Assembly (NCBI GenBank): GCA_016710095.1
Contig: JADJLL010000017.1
Location: forward strand, 26,047-90,046
Origin: Candidatus Eiseniibacteriota bacterium
GTDB lineage: Bacteria > Eisenbacteria > RBG-16-71-46
Reading direction: 5' to 3'
Length of the DNA stretch: 64,000 nucleotides
The notes under the pieces are model-generated. The model ran no database searches. It worked only from the letters and a program-made list of their open reading frames with translations, and had not been told where the DNA came from. Shown here in pieces: positions 8,204 to 16,710 of this stretch (positions within the stretch are counted from its first letter, which is position 1; every line of letters begins with the position of its first letter). A program made the translations under genes and the position numbers.

Positions 8204-9562
8204 ATGTCCCTGACTCCCGACGACCCGCCGGCCAAGTCCCGCCTCATCATTCCGGGCGCCGATCCCGAGCCCTCCGACAAGCCGCGCATCATCCTGCCCC
8301 CGGGCAGCGTGCGCGAAAGCGCCGAGGAGCTTCCCGAATACCCGCGCCTGCGCCGGCTCATGATGCTGCCGGTGCGCGACGGCGAGCGAGAGCTGATCGT
8401 CGTGCAGGACCCGATGGGCATCATGAAGGGCCAGCCCGCGCTCGGCATGGAGTCGCTCGCGATCCTGCAGCTGCTCGACGGCACCGTCTCGCTCACCGAC
8501 ATCAGCGCCGCCGTCATGCAGGAGAGCAAGGACCTGCGCGTCGGCAACATGATCCGCGACTTCATCGCGCAGCTCGACGAGCTGCTCATGCTCGAGTCGC
8601 CGCGCTTCGAGCGCGCGCTCGACGAGGCGCGCCGCGAATACCACCAGCTCGAGATCCGCCAGCCCGCGCTCGCCGGCGCGTCGTACCCGGAAGAGCGCGA
8701 CGCGCTCGAGGCGATGCTCGACGCGCACTTCGCCGAGGCTTCGGCGAAGCGCGCCGAGTCCGGCGCCGCGCCGGTCGCCGCGGACCACGTGCCGCGCGCG
8801 ATCCTCGCGCCGCACCTCGATCCGCGCCGCGAAGGGCCGCTCATGGCGCGTGCGTTCCTCGAGTTGGGCGAGGCGCCCGCCGAGCCGCTGCGCGTCGTGA
8901 TCTTCGGCACGGGGCACAACCTCGTCGGCGATTTCGTCGCGCTCACGCGCAAGCACTTCGACACGCCGCTCGGCCGCGCGACGTGCGACACGGCGTTCGT
9001 GGACCGTCTCGCGGGCGCGCTCGGCGACGCCGCGTACAAGGGCGAGCTCGCGCACCGCGACGAGCACTCGATCGAGTTCCAGGTGCTCTACCTGCAGCGC
9101 CGGCTCGGGGACCGTCCGTTCACGATCGTGCCGATCCTGTGCGGCGGCTTCTACCACCTGCTGGACGAGCAGAAGACCCCGCGCGACGAGGCGGCGGTCG
9201 AGGCGCTCGTCGGGGCGGTGCGCGACGCCGAGGCGTCGCTCGGCGGCCGCACGATGTACGTGGCCGGCGTGGACTTCTCGCACGTGGGCCCGCGCTTCGG
9301 CGACGGGCGCATCACGGACGAGGCTCGCACGGCGATCGGCGACGTGGACAAGGCGGCGCTCGCGGCCGCCTGCGCCGGCGACGCCGACGCGTGGTTCCAG
9401 GTCATCGGCGAGAAGGACGACGCCACGCGCATCTGCGGGTACGCGCCGACCTACGCCATGCTGCGCTGCGCCGAGCCCGGCGCGGGACGCGAGCTGGGCT
9501 ACGCCCAGAGCGTCGAGAAGGACACGAGCATGGTGAGCGTCGCGGCCGTCGCCTGGCCTTGA
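8204..9562 (+). CDS. MEMO-family (AmmeMemoRadiSam system B) protein with PqqD-like N-terminal region
   Basis: A 452-residue protein in two parts. Residues about 60-140 resemble a PqqD/winged-helix module (ILQLLDGTVSLTDISAAV, then a DFIAQLDELLML helix). From about 155 onward it is a MEMO1 domain related to extradiol dioxygenases. Visible landmarks are AGASYPEERDALEAML, ILAPHLDPRREGPLMARAF, VIFGTGHN, HRDEHSIEFQVLYLQRRLG, YVAGVDFSHVGPRFGDG and ATRICGYAPTYAMLRC, which hold the conserved histidine and cysteine positions of the family. The usual partners (AMMECR1 and a radical SAM enzyme) are not in this window. The substrate is unknown. The gene stands alone between a barrel-like protein and the EVE gene. 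Confidence 0.85.
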   Translation: MSLTPDDPPAKSRLIIPGADPEPSDKPRIILPPGSVRESAEELPEYPRLRRLMMLPVRDGERELIVVQDPMGIMKGQPALGMESLAILQLLDGTVSLTDISAAVMQESKDLRVGNMIRDFIAQLDELLMLESPRFERALDEARREYHQLEIRQPALAGASYPEERDALEAMLDAHFAEASAKRAESGAAPVAADHVPRAILAPHLDPRREGPLMARAFLELGEAPAEPLRVVIFGTGHNLVGDFVALTRKHFDTPLGRATCDTAFVDRLAGALGDAAYKGELAHRDEHSIEFQVLYLQRRLGDRPFTIVPILCGGFYHLLDEQKTPRDEAAVEALVGAVRDAEASLGGRTMYVAGVDFSHVGPRFGDGRITDEARTAIGDVDKAALAAACAGDADAWFQVIGEKDDATRICGYAPTYAMLRCAEPGAGRELGYAQSVEKDTSMVSVAAVAWP

Positions 9563-9589
9563 GCGACAGCACGAAACGAGCGGCATTCC

Positions 9590-9622
9590 GCGGGCGGTTC
9601 CGGCGTGGCCGGGGCCGCCCGC
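9590..9622 (+). terminator. Possible hairpin terminator after the MEMO gene
   Basis: An 8-bp perfect stem (GCGGGCGG paired with CCGCCCGC) with a 17-base loop lies about 30 bases after the MEMO stop. No T-run follows, so this is a weak call. Confidence 0.35.
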
Positions 9623-9651
9623 GCCGCATTTGCGCGCCCCGTCCCGGCGCG

Positions 9652-9661
9652 GCTAACTTGC
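9652..9661 (+). promoter_or_regulatory. Promoter-like motif GCTAACTTGC, 7 bases before an ATG
   Basis: GCTAACTTGC ends 7 bases before the EVE gene ATG. If TAACTT is the -10 element, transcription would begin at or within a base or two of the start codon, giving a leaderless or nearly leaderless mRNA. No Shine-Dalgarno sequence is present in the intervening CTCCCTC. Confidence 0.45.
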
Positions 9662-9668
9662 CTCCCTC

Positions 9669-10079
9669 ATGGCCATCTTCCTCTTCAAGACCGAGCCTTC
9701 GGACTACGCCTTTTCCGACCTCCTGCGTGACAAGCGCGTGGTCTGGGAAGGCGTCTCGAACGCGCTCGCGCTGCAGCACCTGCGCACGGCGAAGAAGGGC
9801 GACACGGTCGTGATCTACCACACGGGTTCCGAGAAGCGTGCCGTGGGGCTGGCAACGGTGACGAAGGCCGCCTACGCCGCCGACCCGAAGCTCGACGACG
9901 AACGCCGCGCGGTGGTGGACCTCAAGCCCGTGCGCGCGCTCGCGCGTCCCGTGGCGCTGTCGGAGTTCAAGACCGACCCGGTGCTCAAGGCGACCGAACT
10001 CGTGCGCATCTCGCGCCTTTCGGTGATGCCGCTCACCGAGCCGCAACTGCAGAAGCTGCTCGCCCTCGCCGGCGAGTAG
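9669..10079 (+). CDS. EVE-domain protein
   Basis: A complete 136-residue EVE domain, the PUA-like fold of human THYN1 that binds modified bases in DNA or RNA. Diagnostic features are the N-terminal FLFKTEPSDYAFSDLL, the pocket segment VVWEGVSNALALQHLRTAKK, GDTVVIYHTGSEKRAVGLA, and the C-terminal KATELVRISRLSVMPL. It begins without a visible ribosome-binding site and is probably read from a near-leaderless transcript. It lies 13 bases upstream of ligA, which overlaps polX, so a modified-base reader is probably co-transcribed with a repair ligase and polymerase. Confidence 0.93.
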   Translation: MAIFLFKTEPSDYAFSDLLRDKRVVWEGVSNALALQHLRTAKKGDTVVIYHTGSEKRAVGLATVTKAAYAADPKLDDERRAVVDLKPVRALARPVALSEFKTDPVLKATELVRISRLSVMPLTEPQLQKLLALAGE

Positions 10080-10092
10080 GCATGAGGCGGTC

Positions 10093-12129
10093 ATGACGCG
10101 CGAGCAGGCCCAGCAGCGCATCGAAGCCCTCGCCGCGGAGATCCGCGAGCACGACCACCGTTACTACGTGCTCGACCAGCCGAGCATCTCCGACGCCGCG
10201 TACGACAAGCTGTACCGCGAGCTGCGCGATCTCGAGGAAGCGCATCCGGACCTGCGGCCCGCGGACTCCCCCACGCTCCGCGTGGGTGGCGGGCTGCGCG
10301 AGGCGTTCCGCAAGGTGCGCCACGCGGCGCCCATGCGCTCGCTCGACTCGCTCATGAACGCGGACGAAGTGCGCGAGTTCGACGGACGGATCAAGAAGGG
10401 GCTCGGGCTCGACGAAGGGCTGTTCGCGACCGAGGTCGCGTACCGCGCCGAACCCAAGTTCGACGGGCTGAGCATCGAGCTCGTGTACGAGGACGGCGTG
10501 TTCGTGCGCGGCTCGACGCGCGGTGACGGCGAACACGGCGAGGACGTGACGGAGAACCTGCGCACCATTCGCGCGGTGCCGCTGCGCCTGCGCGAGGACG
10601 GCCCGGCGGAAGGCCGCCGCGGCGTGCTCGCGGTGCGCGGCGAGGCGCTCATGCCGATCGCCGAGTTCGACGCGCTCAACGCGCGCCTGATCGCGGCCGA
10701 CGAAGAACCCTTCGCGAACGCGCGCAACGCCGCCGCGGGCGCGGTGCGCCAGCTCGACGCCGCGATCACGGCGTCGCGCAAGCTCGACTTCTACGCTTAC
10801 GACGTGCTGCACTCCGACCACGCGACGTTCGCGACGCAGGGCGCGCTGCTCGACGCGCTGCGCGCCTGGGGCTTCCACGTGGACGACGGCGCGCGCGAGT
10901 GCGCGGGCGTGGACGATGTGATCGCCTACCACGCCGCGATCGGCGAGAAGCGCGACGGCCTGCCCTACGAGATCGACGGCGTCGTCGTGAAGGTCGAGGA
11001 CCGCGCGACCCACGCGCGGCTCGGCCTGCGCTCGCGGTCCCCGCGCTACGCGTTCGCCTTCAAGTTCCCGCCGCGCGAGGAAGTCACGCAGGTGCTCGAC
11101 ATCGTCGTGCAGGTCGGGCGCACCGGAAAGCTCACGCCCGTCGCGCAGCTGAAACCGGTGGACGTCTCGGGCGTCACCGTGTCGCGCGCGACGCTGCACA
11201 ACCAGGACGAGCTCGACCGCAAGGACGTGCGCATCGGCGACACCGTGCGCGTGCGCCGCGCGGGCGACGTGATCCCGGAAGTCGTCGAAGTGCTGGTCGA
11301 GAAGCGCCCGGAGGGCGCGACCCGATTCGTCCTGCCGGAGCGCTGCCCCGTCTGCGACGCCGCGGTCGAAAAAGAAGGCGCCGCGCACTTCTGCACCAAC
11401 GGCCTCGCCTGCCCCGCGCAGCTCGAGCGCCATCTCACGCACTTCACGATGCGCAGCGCCATGGACATCGTCGGACTCGGCGAGAAGACCGTGAAGCAGC
11501 TGCTCGACGCGAAGCTCGTGAAGGACCTGGCGGACCTCTACCACCTCACGCCCATCGATCTCGTCGGGCTCGAGGGCTTCGCCGAAAAGTCGATCGACAA
11601 CCTGATCGCCGCGATCGAGGGCAGCAAGTCGCCGCGGCTCGAGCGCTTCCTGTTCGCGCTCGGCATCGAGCACGTGGGCGAGACGGTCGCGCGGCTGCTC
11701 GCCGACCACTTCGGCGCGCTCGACGGACTGATGAACGCGTCCGACGAGGATCTCCAGGAAATCCACGGCATCGGCCCCGAAGTCGCCGAGTCCGTGCACC
11801 ACTTCTTCTCGAGCAAGCGCAATCGCGACGTGCTCGACCGGCTGCGCGCCGCGGGCGTGCGCCCGGTGGCGGAGGCGCGCCCCACGGGGCCGCGCCCGCT
11901 CGACGGCGAGATCATGGTGTTCACCGGCGGGCTCGAATCCATGCCGCGCCCCGACGCGCAGCGGCTCGCCGAGCGCAACGGCGCGAAGATCGCGGGCGGC
12001 ATCAGCAAGAAGGTGACGCTCGTCGTCGCCGGTCCCGGCGCGGGCAGCAAGCGCGCGGACGCCGAGCGCCTCGGCATCCGCATCATCGACGAAGCCGAGT
12101 TCCTGCGGATCGCCCGGAGCGCCGAATGA
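10093..12129 (+). CDS. ligA: NAD+-dependent DNA ligase
   Basis: Full-length LigA of 678 residues (family about 670). Domain Ia/adenylation: HDHRYYVLDQPSISDAAYDK for NMN binding, and the nucleophilic lysine in AEPKFDGLSIELVYEDG (KxDG motif). Then TRGDGEHGEDVTENLRTI, the NAAAGAVRQLD motif, and GKLTPVAQLKPVDVSGVTVS of the OB fold. A four-cysteine zinc finger follows (CPVCDAA, CTNGLACPAQLE), then HhH repeats and a C-terminal BRCT domain (GEIMVFTGGLESMPRPDAQ). It seals nicks in replication and repair using NAD+. The ATG is 13 bases after the EVE gene; the stop overlaps the polX ATG (ATGA). Confidence 0.98.
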   Translation: MTREQAQQRIEALAAEIREHDHRYYVLDQPSISDAAYDKLYRELRDLEEAHPDLRPADSPTLRVGGGLREAFRKVRHAAPMRSLDSLMNADEVREFDGRIKKGLGLDEGLFATEVAYRAEPKFDGLSIELVYEDGVFVRGSTRGDGEHGEDVTENLRTIRAVPLRLREDGPAEGRRGVLAVRGEALMPIAEFDALNARLIAADEEPFANARNAAAGAVRQLDAAITASRKLDFYAYDVLHSDHATFATQGALLDALRAWGFHVDDGARECAGVDDVIAYHAAIGEKRDGLPYEIDGVVVKVEDRATHARLGLRSRSPRYAFAFKFPPREEVTQVLDIVVQVGRTGKLTPVAQLKPVDVSGVTVSRATLHNQDELDRKDVRIGDTVRVRRAGDVIPEVVEVLVEKRPEGATRFVLPERCPVCDAAVEKEGAAHFCTNGLACPAQLERHLTHFTMRSAMDIVGLGEKTVKQLLDAKLVKDLADLYHLTPIDLVGLEGFAEKSIDNLIAAIEGSKSPRLERFLFALGIEHVGETVARLLADHFGALDGLMNASDEDLQEIHGIGPEVAESVHHFFSSKRNRDVLDRLRAAGVRPVAEARPTGPRPLDGEIMVFTGGLESMPRPDAQRLAERNGAKIAGGISKKVTLVVAGPGAGSKRADAERLGIRIIDEAEFLRIARSAE

Positions 12130-13844
12130 CCAACGCCGAAATCGCACGCGTCCTCGAACGCATCGCCATCCGCCTCGAGATCGACGGCGCCAACGTGTTC
12201 CGCGTGCGCGCCTACAAGGAAGGCGCACGCATCGTCGCCGAGCACGCGGAAGCGATGTCGTCGATCGCCACCGAGCCCGGCGCGCTCGAAGCGATCAAAG
12301 GCATCGGCAAGGACCTCGCCGCGCGCATCCGCGACCTCGTCTCCACCGGCCGCACGGACGTGGACGACGAGCTGCGCGCGAAGATCCCCGACGACGTCGT
12401 GGATTTCACGCAGCTGCAGGGCCTCGGCCCCAAGCGCGTGAAGACGCTGTTCGAGGAGCTCGGCATCCGCGACCGCGCCGCGCTCGAAGCGGCTGCGAAG
12501 GAAGGCCGGCTGCGCGACCTGAAGGGCTTCGGCGAGAAGGTCGAGCAGAACGTGCTCAAGTCGCTCGCGACCGCGAGCCAGTGGGCCGGGCGCATGCTGC
12601 TCGCCGGCGCGTGGCCGCTCGCGCACGCGCTCGCCGAGCGCGTCGCCGCGGTGAAGGGCGTCGAGCAGGTCGAGTTGGCCGGCTCGTTCCGGCGCCGCAA
12701 GGAGACCGTCGGCGACGTCGACGTGCTCGCGTGCGGCGGCGATCCCGAAACGGTCATGGAGGCGTTCGCGACGCACGATTCCGTCGCCGAGGTGCTCGGC
12801 CGCGGCGACACCAAGTGCAGCGTGCGGCTCAAGACCGGCCTGCAAGTGGACCTGCGGCTCGTGCCGCGCGAGAGCTTCGGCGCCGCGCTGCTGTATTTCA
12901 CGGGCAGCAAGGAACACAACATCGAGCTGCGCCGGCTCGCGATCGAAAAGGGCTGGAGCCTGAACGAGTACGGGCTCACCGAGGGCGACCGCGTGGTCGC
13001 GTCCGCCACGGAAGCCGACGTGTACGCCGCGCTCGGGCTCGCGTGGATCCCGCCCGAGCTGCGCGAAGCGCGCGGCGAGATCGCGCTCGCCGCGAAGCAC
13101 GCGCTGCCGCGGCTGCTCGAGCGCGAAGACCTGCGTGCCGACCTGCACATGCACACGACGCGCTCCGACGGAAAGCACTCGATCGACGAGATGGTGGACG
13201 CCGCCAAGGCGCGCGGCCACGAGTACGTCGCGATCACCGAGCACTCGAAGGCGCTCGCCATGGCGAACGGCTTCGACGCCGCGCGCGTGCGTGAATCGGT
13301 CAAGGAGATCGCCGCGGCGCGCAAGCGTCATCCGGACTTCCCCATCCTGCACGGGCTCGAGGTGGACATCCTCGGCGACGGCGAACTCGACCTCGACGAC
13401 GAGACGCTCGCGCTGCTCGACTGGGTGATCGTCTCGATCCACTCGCGCTTCGACCAGGCGCCCGACGTGGCGACCGCGCGCGTGCTGAAGGCGCTCGAGA
13501 ACCCGAACGTGCACGCCATGGGGCACCCGACCGGGCGGCTGATCGGATCGCGCGAACCCGTGCCCTTCGACGTCGAGCAGGTCACGGCCGCGGCCGCGCG
13601 TCTCGGCGTCGCCATGGAGATCAACGCCTCGCCCGACCGCCTCGACCTTTCGGACGTGCACGCGCGCATCGCCCGTGAAAATGGCTGCAAGTTCGTGATC
13701 GACACCGACGCGCACGCCACGGGGCAGCTCGACCAGCTCCAGTTCGGCGTCTTCCAGGCGCGCCGCGCGGGGCTGACGAAGGACGACGTCCTGAACGCGC
13801 TCCCTTACGAACAGTTCCTCGGAGCCATCCGCCGCCGTTCCTGA
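12126..13844 (+). CDS. polX: DNA polymerase X with PHP domain
   Basis: A 572-residue bacterial family X polymerase. The N-terminal HhH 8-kDa-like region (EIDGANVFRVRAYKEGARIV, then IKGIGKDLAARIRDLV) precedes the polymerase core. The core has the nucleotidyltransferase motif GSFRRRKETVGDVDVLACG with the paired aspartates, and the TGSKEHNIELRRLAIEKGW fingers/thumb segment. The C-terminal PHP domain starts at DLHMHTTRSDGKHSIDEM, with further metal ligands in HGLEVDILGDGELD and FVIDTDAHATGQLDQL, consistent with 3'-5' exonuclease or AP-endonuclease activity. The family acts in short-patch base excision repair. It is translationally coupled to ligA by a 4-base overlap and ends the operon. Confidence 0.97.
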   Translation: MTNAEIARVLERIAIRLEIDGANVFRVRAYKEGARIVAEHAEAMSSIATEPGALEAIKGIGKDLAARIRDLVSTGRTDVDDELRAKIPDDVVDFTQLQGLGPKRVKTLFEELGIRDRAALEAAAKEGRLRDLKGFGEKVEQNVLKSLATASQWAGRMLLAGAWPLAHALAERVAAVKGVEQVELAGSFRRRKETVGDVDVLACGGDPETVMEAFATHDSVAEVLGRGDTKCSVRLKTGLQVDLRLVPRESFGAALLYFTGSKEHNIELRRLAIEKGWSLNEYGLTEGDRVVASATEADVYAALGLAWIPPELREARGEIALAAKHALPRLLEREDLRADLHMHTTRSDGKHSIDEMVDAAKARGHEYVAITEHSKALAMANGFDAARVRESVKEIAAARKRHPDFPILHGLEVDILGDGELDLDDETLALLDWVIVSIHSRFDQAPDVATARVLKALENPNVHAMGHPTGRLIGSREPVPFDVEQVTAAAARLGVAMEINASPDRLDLSDVHARIARENGCKFVIDTDAHATGQLDQLQFGVFQARRAGLTKDDVLNALPYEQFLGAIRRRS

Positions 13845-13998
13845 GGTTCCCGGTTCCGGGACGTTTCGCGGCCCCGCGTTCTCAAGCGATCGAGGGTCCG
13901 AGCCGAAACTCTGGGCGTGAAGCCAGCTCGCAGTGATCGGCGCTCCCCTCCGCCGCTCGCGGCAGCCGTTGCCGCTTGCCCATGAACGCCAGGGGACC

Positions 13999-16239
13999 AT
14001 GTCCGACTCCACCACCTCTCCCACGCCGGCACCGGCGTCGGCCGTCACGCTGACGTTCGCGCAGGAGCGTGAGCTGCGCCTGCGCTCCGCGCGCGCGCTC
14101 GCGGAGCGCTCGAAGCCTTCGGCGTTCGCCTACGCGGTGGTGTTCCTCACGCTCTCGTTCCTGACGCCGCTCGCGAAGGAACAACCGCACGCGGTCGGCA
14201 TGTTCGCGGCGCTCTTCACGCTGATCGGGCTCGGCCGCTTCGCGCTCGCGTGGACCTTCGAGTCCGAGTATCCGAAGAATCCCGAACGCTGGCGCCTCTG
14301 GTTCGCGATCTTCACCGTGGGCATGGGCCTCGCGTGGGGCATGTTCGCCGCCACGTGCCTCTACCTCTACGGCATCTCGATCCCGTCGCTCATCGTGCTC
14401 ATCGCGACGACGGGGACCGCGGCCGCGGCGCTCGTCTCGCTCGGGCCCAGCGGGCGCATGCTCATCGCGTACGAAATCGCGATGCTCCTTCCGAGCGGCG
14501 TGCTCGCCGGCATGAGCCACACGCCGGGAGCTTCGTCGATCGCCGTGATGGCGGTGATGTTCATCCTCTTCGTCTCCGCGATCGGGCGCCAGATTCACCG
14601 CTCCTTCGTGACGGGGGAGCGCAACCAGCTCCTGCTCGAATCGCACGCGGTCGCGCTCGAACTCGCGCGCGAAGCCGCCGAAGGCGCCTCACGCGCGAAG
14701 TCCGAGTTCCTCGCCAACATGAGCCACGAGATCCGCACGCCGATGAACGGCGTGCTCGGCATGAGCGAGCTGCTGCTCGGCACGAAGCTCGACGGCGAGC
14801 AGCGCGACTACGCGACGACCGTGCGCGGCAGCGCCCTCGCGCTGCTCGACATCATCAACGACGTGCTCGACTTCTCGAAGATCGAGGCCGGCCACATGAC
14901 GCTCGAGAGCGTCGAGTACCGTCCGATCGAAGTGCTCGAGGAAGTCGCCGAACTGCTCGCGCCTCGCGCGCAGGCGAAGTCGCTCGACCTGCTCTGCGTC
15001 GCGCCGCCCGGTCTGCCCGTGGTGTTGCGCGGCGATCCCGGACGCCTCCGGCAGGTGTTGCTCAACCTCGTCGGCAACGCGATCAAGTTCACGGAGAAGG
15101 GCGAGGTCGAAGTCGGCGTCCAGCCGCTCGCCATCGAGAACGACTCCGCCACGCTGCGCTTCCACGTGCGCGACACGGGCATCGGCATTCCCAAGGATCG
15201 CCAGGCCGCGGTGTTCGAGAGCTTCACGCAGGCCGACGGCAGCATGACGCGGCGCTTCGGCGGCACCGGCCTCGGGCTGACGATCTCGCGGCAGTTCGTC
15301 CAGATGATGGGCGGCCAGATCGAGCTGGAGAGCGAGCCCGGCAAGGGCACGACGTTCTCGTTCACCGCCACCTTCCCGCTCGTGCACGCGGTCGAACCCG
15401 AGGGAGAACGCCTCGACCTCGACGGCGCGCCGGTGCTCCTGCTCTGCCGCCACGAGTTGCGCGGCCCGCTGATCAAGCAGTGGCTCGGGCACTGGAACGC
15501 GAAGGTCACGCAAGTGACGTCGTCCGCCGAAGTGGCGGCAATCGTGGCGGCTGCGCCGCGGCCGTTCGAGGCCGCGCTCGTCTCGCTGGTCGCGGCCGGC
15601 GATCAGCTGCCGGACGTGGTCCGGCTGCTGCGGCAGTCGTCGTCGCCCTCGTCGACCCGCCTGGTCGCGCTGGTGCCGCGCCGCGACCTCGCCGGGCAGG
15701 ACGAGCCCAACGCCGGCTTCGACGCCTCGCTCGGTACTCCGTTGAGGCTTTCCGCACTCCGCCGTGCACTCGCCGAAGTGTCCGGCCGAAAACACGCCGT
15801 GACGGGCGAAGCGATGCAGCCCGGGGCGGCGGTCGCGATTCCGCCGGGACTTCGCGCCCTGCTCGTCGAAGACAACGCGGTCAACCGCAAGGTCGCCGTC
15901 CGCCTGCTCACGCAGAAGGGCATCGAGGTGACTCAGGCGGAGGATGGCCGCATCGGTGTCGAGAAGTGGTCCGAGGGGACGTTCGACATCGTGCTCATGG
16001 ACGTGCAGATGCCCGAAATGGACGGCTTCCAGGCGACGGCCGAGATCCGCCGGCTCGAAGCGCTCCAGGGTCGCCGTACGCCGATCGTGGCGATGACGGC
16101 ACATGCGATGTCGGGCGATCGCGAACGCTGTCTCGCAGCAGGGATGGATGATTACGTCACCAAGCCGGTGCGGGCCGAGAGCCTCTACGAGGTCATCGGG
16201 CGCTGGGCCGGTCGCACCGGAGACGAACGGGCGGCGTGA
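13999..16239 (+). CDS. Membrane hybrid histidine kinase with degenerate and intact receiver domains
   Basis: A 746-residue kinase. Six or seven hydrophobic helices at about 35-200 form an MASE-like sensor (for example FAYAVVFLTLSFLTPLA and GLAWGMFAATCLYLYGI). The HisKA box NMSHEIRTPMNGVLGM holds the phosphoacceptor at about His243; the ATPase has NLVGNAIKFTEKGE, DTGIGIP and GGTGLGLTISRQ. A first receiver-like region at about 470-595 has lost its acidic centre (ALVSLVAAGDQLPD) and looks like a pseudo-receiver. The last domain is a true receiver with its aspartate at about 668 in VLMDVQMPEMDG and lysine in DYVTKPVRAE. AGGGG precedes the chosen ATG. The Hpt gene follows 39 bases later, making a phosphorelay probable. 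Its final target is not in the window. Confidence 0.93.
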   Translation: MSDSTTSPTPAPASAVTLTFAQERELRLRSARALAERSKPSAFAYAVVFLTLSFLTPLAKEQPHAVGMFAALFTLIGLGRFALAWTFESEYPKNPERWRLWFAIFTVGMGLAWGMFAATCLYLYGISIPSLIVLIATTGTAAAALVSLGPSGRMLIAYEIAMLLPSGVLAGMSHTPGASSIAVMAVMFILFVSAIGRQIHRSFVTGERNQLLLESHAVALELAREAAEGASRAKSEFLANMSHEIRTPMNGVLGMSELLLGTKLDGEQRDYATTVRGSALALLDIINDVLDFSKIEAGHMTLESVEYRPIEVLEEVAELLAPRAQAKSLDLLCVAPPGLPVVLRGDPGRLRQVLLNLVGNAIKFTEKGEVEVGVQPLAIENDSATLRFHVRDTGIGIPKDRQAAVFESFTQADGSMTRRFGGTGLGLTISRQFVQMMGGQIELESEPGKGTTFSFTATFPLVHAVEPEGERLDLDGAPVLLLCRHELRGPLIKQWLGHWNAKVTQVTSSAEVAAIVAAAPRPFEAALVSLVAAGDQLPDVVRLLRQSSSPSSTRLVALVPRRDLAGQDEPNAGFDASLGTPLRLSALRRALAEVSGRKHAVTGEAMQPGAAVAIPPGLRALLVEDNAVNRKVAVRLLTQKGIEVTQAEDGRIGVEKWSEGTFDIVLMDVQMPEMDGFQATAEIRRLEALQGRRTPIVAMTAHAMSGDRERCLAAGMDDYVTKPVRAESLYEVIGRWAGRTGDERAA

Positions 16240-16278
16240 CCGCCGGTTCGTCGGACCAACATCACGAGGGGGATGACG

Positions 16279-16626
16279 ATGGCCACGGAGTTCGATTACG
16301 CGCAGTTGGACGCCATCACCGGCGGGGACACCGAGTTCGAGAAGGAAGTGCTCGAGGAGTACCTGCTCTCGGCGCCCAACGACGTCGCCAAGCTGAAGAA
16401 CGCGATCGGCGCGAACGACCCGTCGGGCGTCGGCGCGACGGCGCACGCGCTCAAGGGCGCGAGCGCGACGATCGGCGCCAAGGGCTTCGCGGCGATCGCA
16501 CTGGAACTCGAGCAGGCCGGCAAGAAGGCGGACCTGTCCGCCGCGCCGGACGCGTTCGCGCGGCTCGAGGAAGCATTCGGCGACCTGACCGTGCTGCTGC
16601 GGGAGCGGATCGCCAAAGCGGCCTGA
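16279..16626 (+). CDS. Hpt phosphotransfer protein
   Basis: A 115-residue single-domain histidine phosphotransferase. The motif TAHALKGASATIGAKGF carries the phosphorylatable histidine at residue 56. The flanking helices (EVLEEYLLSAPNDVAKLKNA and the terminal LTVLLRERIAKAA) match a four-helix bundle. An earlier ATG six bases upstream abuts the GAGGGGG ribosome-binding site, so the second ATG, with normal spacing, is preferred. It follows the hybrid kinase directly and probably relays phosphate from the kinase receiver to a regulator elsewhere. Confidence 0.9.
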   Translation: MATEFDYAQLDAITGGDTEFEKEVLEEYLLSAPNDVAKLKNAIGANDPSGVGATAHALKGASATIGAKGFAAIALELEQAGKKADLSAAPDAFARLEEAFGDLTVLLRERIAKAA

Positions 16627-16658
16627 CGCGGAAGCTTCAGGACGTGCCGCACGAAGAA

Positions 16659-16683
16659 GGCCGGCGCCCATCGGGCGCCGGCC
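16659..16683. terminator. Bidirectional hairpin between the Hpt and P5C dehydrogenase genes
   Basis: A perfect 11-bp stem (GGCCGGCGCCC paired with GGGCGCCGGCC) with a 3-base loop lies between two convergent genes. It is well placed to terminate both, though it lacks a long T-run. Confidence 0.7.
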
Positions 16684-16710
16684 TCTCGTGCTTCGGGACG
16701 GATTCGCGGC

